Shown piece after piece: positions 21,390 through 28,927 of a DNA stretch of 64,000 bases. Within the stretch, counting starts at the first letter, position 1. Every line of letters starts with the position of its first letter. A program made the translations under genes and the position numbers. The stretch is from the NCBI RefSeq assembly GCF_900454685.1, contig NZ_UATM01000032.1, forward strand, positions 1,054,001 to 1,118,000. The letters are read 5' to 3'. The notes under the pieces were generated by a model. It was not told where the DNA came from. It saw nothing but the letters and a program-made list of their open reading frames with translations, and did no database searches. The DNA is from Peptoniphilus harei (GTDB lineage Bacteria; Bacillota; Clostridia; Tissierellales; Peptoniphilaceae).

Positions 21390-21399
21390 AATTAAATAA

Positions 21400-21474
21400 G
21401 GCCCTGTGGTCAAGCGGTTAAGACACCACCCTTTCACGGTGGTATCCCGGGTTCGATTCCCGGCAGGGTCACCA
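21400..21474 (+). tRNA. tRNA-Glu (TTC)
   Basis: Acceptor GGCCCTG pairs with CAGGGTC; anticodon stem CCACC/GGTGG with TTC at 21433-21435; ACCA end. Confidence 0.96.
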
Positions 21475-21477
21475 GAT

Positions 21478-21553
21478 GGACGCATAGCTCAGTTGGGAGA
21501 GCATCTGCCTTACAAGCAGGGGGTCATAGGTTCGAGCCCTATTGTGTCCACCA
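21478..21553 (+). tRNA. tRNA-Val (TAC)
   Basis: Acceptor GGACGCA pairs with TGTGTCC; anticodon TAC at 21511-21513; ACCA end. Only 3 nt separate it from tRNA-Glu. Confidence 0.96.
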
Positions 21554-21558
21554 AATTG

Positions 21559-21635
21559 GGCCTGGTAGTTCAGTTGGTTAGAATGCCAGCCTGTCACGCT
21601 GGAGGTCGTCGGTTCGAACCCGATCCAGGTCGCCA
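21559..21635 (+). tRNA. tRNA-Asp (GTC)
   Basis: Acceptor GGCCTGG pairs with CCAGGTC; anticodon GTC at 21593-21595; GCCA end. Queuosine-type GUN anticodon. Confidence 0.96.
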
Positions 21636-21689
21636 ATTAAATTTATGTAGCAAATTTACTTCAAATATGTTATCATTAATAAGTGAAAT

Positions 21690-21840
21690 GCTGGTGTAGG
21701 TTAAGTGAGAGTCAAAATCTTTGATTTTGTTCACTCGAACTTATGCAAAACCGACCAAATCTTTGATTTGCTAAAGGTTTTGCCATTGAGCTTCCCAAGA
21801 AACCGAGCGAAAGCGAAGGTTGATTGGTTGTAAAAAACAA
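21690..21840 (+). ncRNA. Candidate structured RNA or palindromic repeat inside the tRNA operon
   Basis: The 252 nt between tRNA-Asp and tRNA-Thr contain three consecutive hairpins. Hairpin 1 (21700-21740): CAAAATC-TTT-GATTTTG extended by AGTGA/TCACT. Hairpin 2 (21745-21783): GCAAAACC/GGTTTTGC enclosing CAAATC-TTT-GATTTG. Hairpin 3 (21801-21821): AACC/GGTT enclosing a GC-GAAA-GC tetraloop with GA-rich internal loops. The stretch starts with GCTGGTGTAG, repeated exactly at the 5' end of tRNA-Thr (21888-21897). No coding frame is plausible. It may be a small RNA, a processing element or an inserted palindromic repeat. Confidence 0.4.
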
Positions 21841-21887
21841 TAAGAACTAATAAAATTAGAGAGTTTATTAATTAAAAAACTAATTAA

Positions 21888-21963
<76 letters not shown>

Positions 21964-21990
21964 AAAAATCTTATTATTAGGGACTTACAT

Positions 21991-22076
21991 GGAGGAGTTC
22001 CCGAGTTGGCCAAAGGGGACGGACTGTAAATCCGTTAGTTTAACTTTCAGTGGTTCAAATCCACTCTCCTCCACCA
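21991..22076 (+). tRNA. tRNA-Tyr (GTA)
   Basis: Class II tRNA of 86 nt. Acceptor GGAGGAG pairs with CTCCTCC; anticodon GTA at 22026-22028; ACCA end. Queuosine-type GUN anticodon. Confidence 0.96.
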
Positions 22077-22100
22077 AAAATTCTATAAAAAATTATTTAT

Positions 22101-22175
22101 GCGGATGTGGCTCAGTGGTAGAGCATCGCCTTGCCAAGGCGAGGGTCGCGAGTTCGAATCTCGTCATCCGCTCCA
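22101..22175 (+). tRNA. tRNA-Gly (GCC)
   Basis: Acceptor GCGGATG pairs with CATCCGC; anticodon GCC at 22133-22135; TCCA end. Confidence 0.96.
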
Positions 22176-22184
22176 TTTTTTTAT

Positions 22185-22261
22185 GTATCCTTAGCTCAGC
22201 TGGATAGAGCGTCTGGCTACGGACCAGAAGGTCGGGGGTTCGAATCCTCTAGGATACGCCA
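22185..22261 (+). tRNA. tRNA-Arg (ACG)
   Basis: Acceptor GTATCCT pairs with AGGATAC; anticodon ACG at 22219-22221 (A34 expected to become inosine via TadA); GCCA end. Confidence 0.96.
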
Positions 22262-22267
22262 CAAAAA

Positions 22268-22296
22268 CTTGTAATTTTTATTACAAGCTTTTTTTT
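22268..22296 (+). terminator. Terminator between tRNA-Arg and tRNA-Leu
   Basis: CTTGTAAT and ATTACAAG form an 8-bp stem with a TTTT loop, followed by C and eight T. Only 6 nt later tRNA-Leu(GAG) begins, so that tRNA either depends on read-through or the hairpin acts in processing. Confidence 0.75.
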
Positions 22297-22302
22297 GCTC
22301 AT

Positions 22303-22389
22303 GCAGGAGTGCTGGAATCGGCAGACAGGCATGTTTGAGGGGCATGTGCGAGAAATCGCGTGAGGGTTCAAGTCCCTCTTTCTGCACCA
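22303..22389 (+). tRNA. tRNA-Leu (GAG)
   Basis: Class II tRNA of 87 nt. Acceptor GCAGGAG pairs with TTTCTGC; anticodon stem CATGT/GCATG with GAG at 22337-22339; ACCA end. Confidence 0.94.
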
Positions 22390-22391
22390 GG

Positions 22392-22422
22392 AAGACTACT
22401 TATTGATTAAGTAGTCTTTTTT
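22392..22422 (+). terminator. Terminator of the rrn-tRNA operon
   Basis: AAGACTACTTA and TAAGTAGTCTT form an 11-bp stem followed by six or more T. Confidence 0.9.
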
Positions 22423-22738
22423 CATTGGATTTTTAATTATTTAAAAATTGTAAAAGTAAAAAAAATCTTTTAGATGAAGTAAAATTATTAATTTCAAAAT
22501 AATTATAATAGATAGTTTCATTTAAGATTAGTGGATTTTGATTTTTTTATAAGTTAGAAATTAGCTAGAAAGTAAAAAAATTAATATAAAGTGTAAAAGG
22601 CTTGGATTATTCCAAGCCTTTTTGTTACAGTTAATTATAAATCTTTTAGATATTTAATTTACTTAATTATAAACTTAAAAAATTATACTTAAATGACTAA
22701 TAATTACTTTATAAAAAATCATGAATCATTATCTACTC
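22423..22738. other. Non-coding stretch between tRNA operon and YprB-like gene
   Basis: AT-rich, with no credible gene. It holds a terminator at 22594-22624. The part at about 22640-22725 has faint 17-19 nt periodicity, with AAACTTAAAAAATTATAC resembling the 18-nt arrays, but it is too decayed to call. Confidence 0.6.
22594..22624 (-). terminator. Bidirectional terminator (mainly for the minus-strand gene)
   Basis: AAGGCTTGGA and TCCAAGCCTT form a perfect 10-bp stem with loop TTAT. A T-run follows on the plus strand and a shorter one on the minus strand. The only gene lacking a terminator nearby is the minus-strand gene ending at 22739. Confidence 0.8.
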
Positions 22739-23707
22739 TTAGACTTTTTTATTTAATTCTAAATTCAATATTTTCTCACACAAGTCTTTTTGATTTTCAA
22801 ATATATGTTCCTTGTAATATAAAATTAAAATTTTAGCTGGACTTTTTATATTACTTTTGTTTTCTAATTTTAGATTAAGGTCTTTCTTAAGAATGAAGAA
22901 ACATTTATTGTCTTCATCATATAAGCCATCTTCAGTATTGATTTTTAAAATGAAACTTTTCGGATATCCTGTAAGTTCTAAATAGTCTTCTTTATTTTCT
23001 ATTAAATTAAAAATTTCTAGTGAATAAAGTCCTCTCGATGCAAAGTATTCTTCTGAATAATTTGTCTTTCCTCTTAACTCTATGGTATTGCCTAAGAGTT
23101 CAAAGCTTTCTAAAATAAATTTATAATTTAAAATTTTAAAACTCAACTTAGATTTCAAGCTATTTCTTATATTATCGTCTAATAATATTAAGTTCTTAAG
23201 GCTTTCAAAGGAGTAGTCTAAGATCCTATCCATAGAAGCTTCATCACCTTCTATAAATTTCTTAAAAAGAGATTTTATTTTTATTCCCTGGTAGGTCCAC
23301 TCACTTGATGAATCAAAAGAATCTACGAAGTTTTTCAACAAGTCCTTATTAGAATGTGATGAGAGTTTGAATATAAAGTTGTAAGTCTTTGTCACTTCTT
23401 GAAGATCTATAAAATTAAAGTCAATATCTTTTGAGAAGTACATTTGACACTTTGTTTTTAAAAATTTAAGGTCAAAGGCCTTGCCAGAATAAGTTGTAAA
23501 TTCTTTGTCTTCAATAATAGGAAGGACTTCTCCCAAGAGTGTTCTCTCGTCCTTAAAACTTTCCACATAATAAAATTTTATCTTTTCAGAGGACTTTAGA
23601 GCGAGACCAATAGATATAATTGAATCCAAGTCTCTCGAGAGTCCTGATGTTTCTATTTTTATATAATTTCTCTTTGGTGGAGAAATTTTTCTTTCTATAA
23701 CTTTCAC
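22739..23707 (-). CDS. YprB-like RNase H-fold protein, probably catalytically degenerate
   Basis: 322 residues resembling the YprB (DEDD exonuclease, ribonuclease H-like) family. IKIETSGLSRDLDSIISIG matches the first exonuclease motif (usually FDIETTGL), YSGKAFDLKFL matches the second (YNGKSFDxPFL), and a helix ending DYSFESLKNLILL replaces HNxxDVxSL. The first Asp of DxE is Lys and the last catalytic Asp is Ser or Glu, so nuclease activity is doubtful. The C-terminal 120 residues are unlike known domains. Start is GTG at 23705-23707 behind GGTGATAAT. Divergent from nifS. Confidence 0.6.
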   Translation of the reverse strand: MKVIERKISPPKRNYIKIETSGLSRDLDSIISIGLALKSSEKIKFYYVESFKDERTLLGEVLPIIEDKEFTTYSGKAFDLKFLKTKCQMYFSKDIDFNFIDLQEVTKTYNFIFKLSSHSNKDLLKNFVDSFDSSSEWTYQGIKIKSLFKKFIEGDEASMDRILDYSFESLKNLILLDDNIRNSLKSKLSFKILNYKFILESFELLGNTIELRGKTNYSEEYFASRGLYSLEIFNLIENKEDYLELTGYPKSFILKINTEDGLYDEDNKCFFILKKDLNLKLENKSNIKSPAKILILYYKEHIFENQKDLCEKILNLELNKKV

Positions 23708-23800
23708 ATTATCACCAATTTAAGTATAACATTAAAAAATTTTTATTATTATAAAATTTCGGATAAATGGTCCAGAGGTTAGAAATCACCTATGAAGTCG

Positions 23801-23809
23801 TGTTATAAT
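23801..23809 (+). promoter_or_regulatory. Extended -10 promoter of nifS-thiI
   Basis: TGTTATAAT lies 42 nt before the nifS start, with no strong -35. Confidence 0.55.
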
Positions 23810-23851
23810 ATAGAATTAGTAGAAACTTATAATTAGATAGAAGGAAGTTAT

Positions 23852-24997
23852 ATGATATATTTAGATAATTGTGCAACAACAAAACCAGACAAGGAAGTTG
23901 TTGAAGTAATGATGAAGGCGTTAACTGATGACTTTGCAAATCCATCATCACTTCACATCTTTGGTCACAAGGTTGAAAAGGAAATAGAAGTAGCTAGAAA
24001 AAATGCAGCAAGCCTTATTGAGACTCAGGCTGATGAAATTTATTTCACATCAGGCGGAACTGAAAGTAACAACATTGCCATTCATGGTGCCATAGAAAAA
24101 AACAAGAGAAGGGGCAAGAAGATAATTACCTCTGCCATTGAACATGCATCTATTGACGACCAATTTAAACACTACAGGGAAAAGGGTTATGATGTAGTAT
24201 ATCTTGATGTAGATGAAACTGGTGCTGTGGACCTAGAAAAATTTAAAGAAGTCATGGACGAAGACACAATTTTAGTATCCCTTATATATGTTCACAATGA
24301 ACTTGGAACTGTTAACAAGGTCAAGAAAATTTTTGAAATAGCCAAGTCTATTAATAAAGATGTCTTTTGTCACGTTGATGGAGTTCAAGCTGTTGGAAAG
24401 ATTCCTGTCAATGTTAAGGACCTTGGCTGCCATACTTTTTCTTTTTCATCTCACAAGATTTATGGCCCTAAGGGAATGGGCGCCCTTTACAAGAGAAAGG
24501 ATGTAAATATAAATAGTCTTGTAATTGGTGGAGGTCAAGAAAAGGGCCTTAGGTCTGGAACAGAAAATGTGCCAGGTATCCTTGGCTTTGGCAAGGCTTG
24601 TGAACTTACAAAGAGGGATCTAGACAAGAGACTTGCCCATGCAAAGGAAATTAAAGAATATTTACTTAAAAAGTTAGAAGAAAATCTTAAGGATTATAAG
24701 ATAAACACTCCAGAAGATTCTACAGATTTTATTGTATCTCTCTCTATATTGGATATTAGGGCAGAAGTTCTTCTTCACTACCTAGAAGGAGATGAAATTT
24801 ATATTTCAACAGCCTCTGCCTGCACTTCTAATGGAACTCATAAGTCCACAACTCTTGAACAAATTGGACTTTCAGATAAGTATGCTGAGGGAACTATAAG
24901 GATTTGTACTTCCAAGGATACGACAGAAGAAGATATAGATATTTTTGTAGAAAAATTAGTAAAATACGTTGATGAAATAAGAAAAATAATGAGATAG
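23852..24997 (+). CDS. Cysteine desulfurase (NifS/IscS family)
   Basis: PLP enzyme (381 residues) taking sulfur from cysteine as a persulfide. Motifs: YLDNCATTKPD at the N-terminus, TSGGTESNNIAIHG, HVDGVQAVGKIPV, the PLP lysine in FSFSSHKIYGPKGMG near residue 203 and the catalytic cysteine in TASACTSNG near 324. Directly followed (8 nt) by thiI, the same pairing as nifZ-thiI of Bacillus, so its dedicated acceptor is probably ThiI for tRNA 4-thiouridine; it may also serve Fe-S assembly. GAAGGA precedes the ATG. Confidence 0.92.
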   Translation: MIYLDNCATTKPDKEVVEVMMKALTDDFANPSSLHIFGHKVEKEIEVARKNAASLIETQADEIYFTSGGTESNNIAIHGAIEKNKRRGKKIITSAIEHASIDDQFKHYREKGYDVVYLDVDETGAVDLEKFKEVMDEDTILVSLIYVHNELGTVNKVKKIFEIAKSINKDVFCHVDGVQAVGKIPVNVKDLGCHTFSFSSHKIYGPKGMGALYKRKDVNINSLVIGGGQEKGLRSGTENVPGILGFGKACELTKRDLDKRLAHAKEIKEYLLKKLEENLKDYKINTPEDSTDFIVSLSILDIRAEVLLHYLEGDEIYISTASACTSNGTHKSTTLEQIGLSDKYAEGTIRICTSKDTTEEDIDIFVEKLVKYVDEIRKIMR

Positions 24998-25005
24998 GTG
25001 ATTGA

Positions 25006-26187
25006 ATGAAAAAAGTTATGGCACTTTCTCTTGGGGAAGTAATCCTCAAGGGGAAAAATAGACATAGGTTTATAGAAAAGTTAATAAAATCTGTTAAGAG
25101 AAACCTAAGAAATCTTGACCATGGAAAAATTTACCACAACATGGGAAAAATTTATGTTGAAGTTACAAGTGACAATGAAGAAAAATTAATAAACAGGCTA
25201 AAACACGTCTTTGGTATTGTCTACATTGCCCCAACTTACCAAGTGGAAAGAGATTGGGAGACAATAGAAGAAGCAGTTGTAAAGATTGTAGATGAAACTT
25301 TAAAAGACCATCCAGAATACAAGACTTTTAAGGTTAAGACAAATAGGGGAGACAAGAAGTTTCCACTTAATTCCATGGAAATTTCTGCAAAAATTGGTGG
25401 CATGGTCTTAAAGAACTTCGACATCAAGGTTGACGTCCACAATCCAGACTTTTATGTTTACTGCGATTTGAAAAAGGATACCTATATCTATGTAGATAAG
25501 ATTAAGGCCCATGGTGGACTTCCAACAGGAACAAATGGTAGGGGACTTCTTCTCCTATCAGGAGGAATAGACTCTCCAGTTGCAGGATTTTTAATGGCAA
25601 AAAGAGGAGTTCTTGTGGATTGCCTCCACTTCCATTCTTATCCTTTCACATCTGAAAGAGCAGAGGAAAAGGTAAAAAAACTTGCAGAAGACATTTCAAA
25701 CTTCTCAGGAGACTTGACTTTCTATTCAGTAAACATCTTGGATATACAAAAGGAAATAAATATTAATTGTCCTGAAGACGAAATGACTATTATATCTAGA
25801 AGATTTATGATGAGGGTTGCAGATAAGATTGCAAGAGACAATGGTTATGATTGTATTATAACAGGTGAAAATCTGGGACAAGTTGCATCACAAACTATTG
25901 ACGGACTCAAGGTAACTGACGCTATAACAGACAAGATTGTCTTTAGACCCCTTATTGGCATGGACAAGGTAAATATAATTGATATTGCCAAGGATATTGA
26001 TACTTATGAAACATCAATCCTTCCTTATGAAGATTGCTGTACAGTATTCCTGCCAAAACATCCACTTTTGACACCAAGCATTGAGGGAATAGAAAAGTCT
26101 GAAGAGCCACTTGACTGTGACAAGCTTGTTGAAGAAGCCATAGGCAAAATGAAAATTGAAAAAATAGGAGGAAGCGATGAAGAATAA
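25006..26187 (+). CDS. thiI: tRNA uracil 4-sulfurtransferase ThiI
   Basis: Makes 4-thiouridine at position 8 of tRNA. 393 residues: an N-terminal ferredoxin-like domain, THUMP domain (about 60-165) and a PP-loop adenylating domain with LLSGGIDSPVAG near 182-193. The C-terminal rhodanese domain of E. coli ThiI is absent, as in many Firmicutes, so persulfide must pass directly from the upstream desulfurase. Conserved cysteines occur in EDCCTVFLPKHP near 342. AGGTGATTGA precedes the ATG. It overlaps lemA by 11 nt. Confidence 0.93.
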   Translation: MKKVMALSLGEVILKGKNRHRFIEKLIKSVKRNLRNLDHGKIYHNMGKIYVEVTSDNEEKLINRLKHVFGIVYIAPTYQVERDWETIEEAVVKIVDETLKDHPEYKTFKVKTNRGDKKFPLNSMEISAKIGGMVLKNFDIKVDVHNPDFYVYCDLKKDTYIYVDKIKAHGGLPTGTNGRGLLLLSGGIDSPVAGFLMAKRGVLVDCLHFHSYPFTSERAEEKVKKLAEDISNFSGDLTFYSVNILDIQKEININCPEDEMTIISRRFMMRVADKIARDNGYDCIITGENLGQVASQTIDGLKVTDAITDKIVFRPLIGMDKVNIIDIAKDIDTYETSILPYEDCCTVFLPKHPLLTPSIEGIEKSEEPLDCDKLVEEAIGKMKIEKIGGSDEE

Positions 26188-26749
26188 AAATAAGGGCGCT
26201 GTAGGAATAGTTGCCATTATAGCCATAGTTGTTGTAATTGCAATTTTCTTCGGTGGCCAATGGAACAATCTAGTTAAGCTAGATGAAGATGTAAATGGTG
26301 CTTGGGCACAAGTCCAAAACCAAGTAAAAAGACGTGCTGACTTAATTCCAAATATAGTAGAAACTGTTAAGGGATACGCAGGTCACGAAAAGGAAACTTT
26401 CACAGAAATTACTAAGGCTCGTGCAGGAGTTTCTGAAGCATCTACACCTAAGGAACTTGCTGAAGCTAATGATAATTTGACAGAAGCTATTGGAAGACTT
26501 AATGTTGTTGTGGAAAATTATCCAGAATTAAAGGCAAACCAAAACTTCCTAGACCTACAAGCCCAACTTGAAGGAACTGAAAATAGGATTGCCACAGAAA
26601 GAATGAGATATAACGACACAGTTAAGCTTTACAATCAAAAGGTTAGAAGGTTCCCAACAAATATTATTGCAAAAATTTTAGGTTTTGGACCAAGAGATTA
26701 TTTTGAAGTTTCAGAAAAGGACAATCAAGTACCAGAAGTTAAGTTTTAG
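26177..26749 (+). CDS. LemA family protein
   Basis: 190 residues with one N-terminal membrane anchor (about 8-28, AVGIVAIIAIVVVIAIFFGG) followed by the LemA helical domain: LVKLDEDVNGAWAQVQNQ, RRADLIPNIVETVKGYAGHE and RIATERMRYNDTVKLYNQ. Cellular role is poorly known; LemA is commonly paired with a TPM-domain protein, as here. GGAGGAAGCG lies inside the thiI end, giving tight coupling. Confidence 0.9.
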   Translation: MKNKNKGAVGIVAIIAIVVVIAIFFGGQWNNLVKLDEDVNGAWAQVQNQVKRRADLIPNIVETVKGYAGHEKETFTEITKARAGVSEASTPKELAEANDNLTEAIGRLNVVVENYPELKANQNFLDLQAQLEGTENRIATERMRYNDTVKLYNQKVRRFPTNIIAKILGFGPRDYFEVSEKDNQVPEVKF

Positions 26750-26758
26750 GTGATAGCT

Positions 26759-27613
26759 ATGAAAAAATTGTTAGCTACAATTTTATTTGTCTTCACCCTG
26801 GTCTTTAACGTCTATGCCTTTGATAAGGACCAAATGTCCTACAATGTTTATGATGAGACAAATACCCTTAGTCAAGAGACCATAGACTATCTCAACAAAA
26901 CCACTTATGATCTTAAAAAGAAGACAGGTGGGGAGATAGGGGTTGTCATAGTCAATAGCTTAGAAGGCTACTCCCTTGAAGAATACGCCACAAAGATTTT
27001 TAATGATATAAAAATTGGCGACAAGGATAAGGACAATGGAGTCCTAATCCTCCTTGCCCTACTCGATGATAATGATAGGCTGGTAAAAATTGAACCAGGT
27101 TATGGAGCAGAGGGATTTGTTCCCGATGCCTATGCATCGCGAATTATTAGGGCAATGGGAAAAGTTGTTGCTGAAAATGAAAATGACAGGCCCTTTGAAA
27201 AGGCAGTGCTTGAAGGATATGCACAAATTATAAAATTATATGAGGGAGAATATGGAGTTGACATTGTGGCAAGAGAGCCACAAGAAGCCATTGATTATTC
27301 TGAGGACGATTATGATGATAATTTATTTCTATCATTGGTTCCCATTATAAGATTAATCATAATTATTTTTATAATTTCCTTGATTTTTAGAAATAAAAAT
27401 GGAGGAGGACCTGGCGGCGGAAGTGGACCAGGAAGCAGGAGAAGAAGACAAAGACCAGTGATTTTCTGGGGACCAGGTTCCTTTGGAGGCTATGGTGGCT
27501 TCGGAGGATCAGGTGGTTTCGGTGGATCATCTGGTGGTTTTGGCGGCGGAGGCTTTGGAGGCTTCGGCGGAGGAGGTTCTTCTGGTGGCGGTGGCGCCAG
27601 CGGAAGAATTTAA
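26759..27613 (+). CDS. TPM domain membrane protein with Gly-rich tail
   Basis: Secreted or membrane protein of the YgcG/TPM family. Signal peptide about 1-20 (KKLLATILFVFTLVFNVYA), TPM domain about 30-165 (YNVYDETNTLSQETIDYL, LLALLDDNDRLVKIEPGYG), one transmembrane helix about 196-216 and a tail that is almost all glycine, serine and phenylalanine. The frame opens at a GTG (26750), but AGGTGAT fits the ATG at 26759 and gives a proper signal peptide. TPM domains act as phosphatases in some plants; the bacterial function is open. The TAA directly abuts the stop of the convergent gene. Confidence 0.87.
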   Translation: MKKLLATILFVFTLVFNVYAFDKDQMSYNVYDETNTLSQETIDYLNKTTYDLKKKTGGEIGVVIVNSLEGYSLEEYATKIFNDIKIGDKDKDNGVLILLALLDDNDRLVKIEPGYGAEGFVPDAYASRIIRAMGKVVAENENDRPFEKAVLEGYAQIIKLYEGEYGVDIVAREPQEAIDYSEDDYDDNLFLSLVPIIRLIIIIFIISLIFRNKNGGGPGGGSGPGSRRRRQRPVIFWGPGSFGGYGGFGGSGGFGGSSGGFGGGGFGGFGGGGSSGGGGASGRI

Positions 27614-28321
27614 TCAAAAGCCAAAGATAAGAGAGAAAATTCCAATCAAAATAATTTGATGGAGGAAATAAATTAAAAGAGAATGCCTACCCATGATATT
27701 TATAATATTGTGGGAGGCTTCTTTTTTTGTAAATTTTATGAAGTCAAAGAGAAAGTAGCCCATGTAAAATAAAAATATCCAGGGAATTATAGGGAAGTAG
27801 TCACCTGATGAAAAGTTTTCGCTAGGAAGACCAAGGATAAATAGGTTTAGATCATAAAGTGCCTTTGGTGGAATAAGCTTTCCAAAAAAGATACTTCCAT
27901 AATAAATTCTCTTTAGACTTACAAATAAAATAGTATTTATAATAAGTCCAAGCTTTGGATTTATTTTTTTTATGTATTTTTTTATAAGTATGTGAATTAA
28001 GGTGGCACCAGCAAAGAAATGAATGATCCCAAAATAAATTGCATCTTCTTTAGAAAATACGTAGGACCCAAGAGTAATCAAGAGAGAAAGGCCACATAAG
28101 ATTAGAAACTTCTTCTTGAAATTATTAGAAAAGTGGGTTGAGTAACCAGAAATCAAAATAAAGGAAATACATATATACTGCTGAAAGTAATAAAAATTGT
28201 GATTGAAATCAAATCCATAAAAATTTTCAAGGTCAAATAGACCATGATAAATTATCATGCTTATAATAGTGAAGCCACGCAAAAAATCTATGGCATTGTA
28301 TCTTTTCTTAATAGTATCCAT
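27614..28321 (-). CDS. DUF1624 / HGSNAT-like membrane acyltransferase-type protein
   Basis: 235 residues, about seven transmembrane helices. It opens YNAIDFLRGFTIISMIIYH, the signature of the heparan-alpha-glucosaminide N-acetyltransferase catalytic family (DUF1624/YeiB-like), with the conserved RG and His in helix 1 that are thought to carry the acetyl transfer. Related proteins O-acylate cell-surface sugars, but the substrate here is unknown. The start has AGGTGTAAGA before ATG. It is convergent with the TPM gene with no base between the stop codons and no visible terminator. Confidence 0.75.
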   Translation of the reverse strand: MDTIKKRYNAIDFLRGFTIISMIIYHGLFDLENFYGFDFNHNFYYFQQYICISFILISGYSTHFSNNFKKKFLILCGLSLLITLGSYVFSKEDAIYFGIIHFFAGATLIHILIKKYIKKINPKLGLIINTILFVSLKRIYYGSIFFGKLIPPKALYDLNLFILGLPSENFSSGDYFPIIPWIFLFYMGYFLFDFIKFTKKEASHNIINIMGRHSLLIYFLHQIILIGIFSLIFGF

Positions 28322-28382
28322 TCTTACACCTCAGAAAAATTATAACACAAATAAGGAAGAGGAAAGTAAGATGAAGTTTTTG

Positions 28383-28596
28383 ACTTGGTAAAAAATTATA
28401 AAGTAGTAAAAAATTATGAAGTAGTAAAAAGTTATGAAGTAGTAAAAAATTGTAATTTAATAAAATATTATGAAGTCATAAAAGATTATGGAGTCATAAA
28501 ATCTTATTAAGAATCAAAAAAACTTTAACCATAAAAATATACTAAGTCCTAAAAATTCATTAATTCATGAAACTTATCAAGTAATAGAAATATCTT
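28383..28596 (+). repeat. 18-nt periodic intergenic array, copy 2 (longest)
   Basis: Units of exactly 18 nt begin at 28383, 28401, 28419, 28437, 28455, 28473 and 28491 (consensus AAGTAGTAAAAAATTATG), then decay to about 28596. One frame is open through the seven good units: DLVKNY, KVVKNY, EVVKSY, EVVKNC, NLIKYY, EVIKDY, GVIKSY, then TAA at 28506. No ATG or ribosome binding site precedes it. It lies between the DUF1624 gene and a bidirectional terminator, filling most of the 316-nt gap 28322-28637. Confidence 0.8.
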
Positions 28597-28628
28597 GGAT
28601 GAGAAATATTTATTCTCGTCCAGTTTTT
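28597..28628 (-). terminator. Bidirectional terminator beside the microprotein gene
   Basis: GGATGAGAA and TTCTCGTCC form a 9-bp stem (one G-U pair) with a 7-nt loop. The plus side has TTTTTT; the minus side lacks a long T-run. It lies 10 nt beyond the stop of the small minus-strand gene. Confidence 0.65.
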
Positions 28629-28637
28629 TATTTAATA

Positions 28638-28721
28638 TTATTTAGTCATAAGATAGATGTAAAATCCCTTTAAAAGAAACCCTGTTAGAATTCCAAAAAT
28701 AAAAATTAAAAAATTTTTCAT
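28638..28721 (-). CDS. 27-residue membrane microprotein
   Basis: A short minus-strand frame starts at ATG 28719-28721 and ends at TAA 28638-28640. It encodes 27 residues: MKNFLIFIFGILTGFLLKGF followed by YIYLMTK. One hydrophobic helix has positive ends. The ribosome binding site AAGGAGGG, 4-5 nt before the ATG, is as strong as any in the window, and a terminator follows at once, so this looks like a real single-gene unit. No homologue recognised; a membrane regulator or type I toxin-like peptide is possible. Confidence 0.6.
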   Translation of the reverse strand: MKNFLIFIFGILTGFLLKGFYIYLMTK

Positions 28722-28927
28722 AAGTCCCTCCTTAATAAATAAAATATATTAGACACAAAGTGGAAGCAAGAAGAAAATGATTATAAAATAAAATTATTTA
28801 GTAAATTATATTTTACAAAAAATTTAATAAAATAAATTATATAATCTATTGACTTTAAATATCTTAAGATTTATACTCTAATGAGTTTAATAATTTAAGT
28901 AATTTGTTTAATATTATAGGTGATGCA

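Noticed and set aside
21690..21699. A broken second copy of tRNA-Thr
   Set aside because: Only the first ten bases match; the following sequence folds into unrelated hairpins and lacks anticodon and T arms.
22423..22560. A possible 26-codon hydrophobic minus-strand peptide (start near 22520)
   Set aside because: No ribosome binding site precedes the ATG and the stretch is extremely AT-rich, so hydrophobic codons are expected by chance, unlike the 28638-28721 case.
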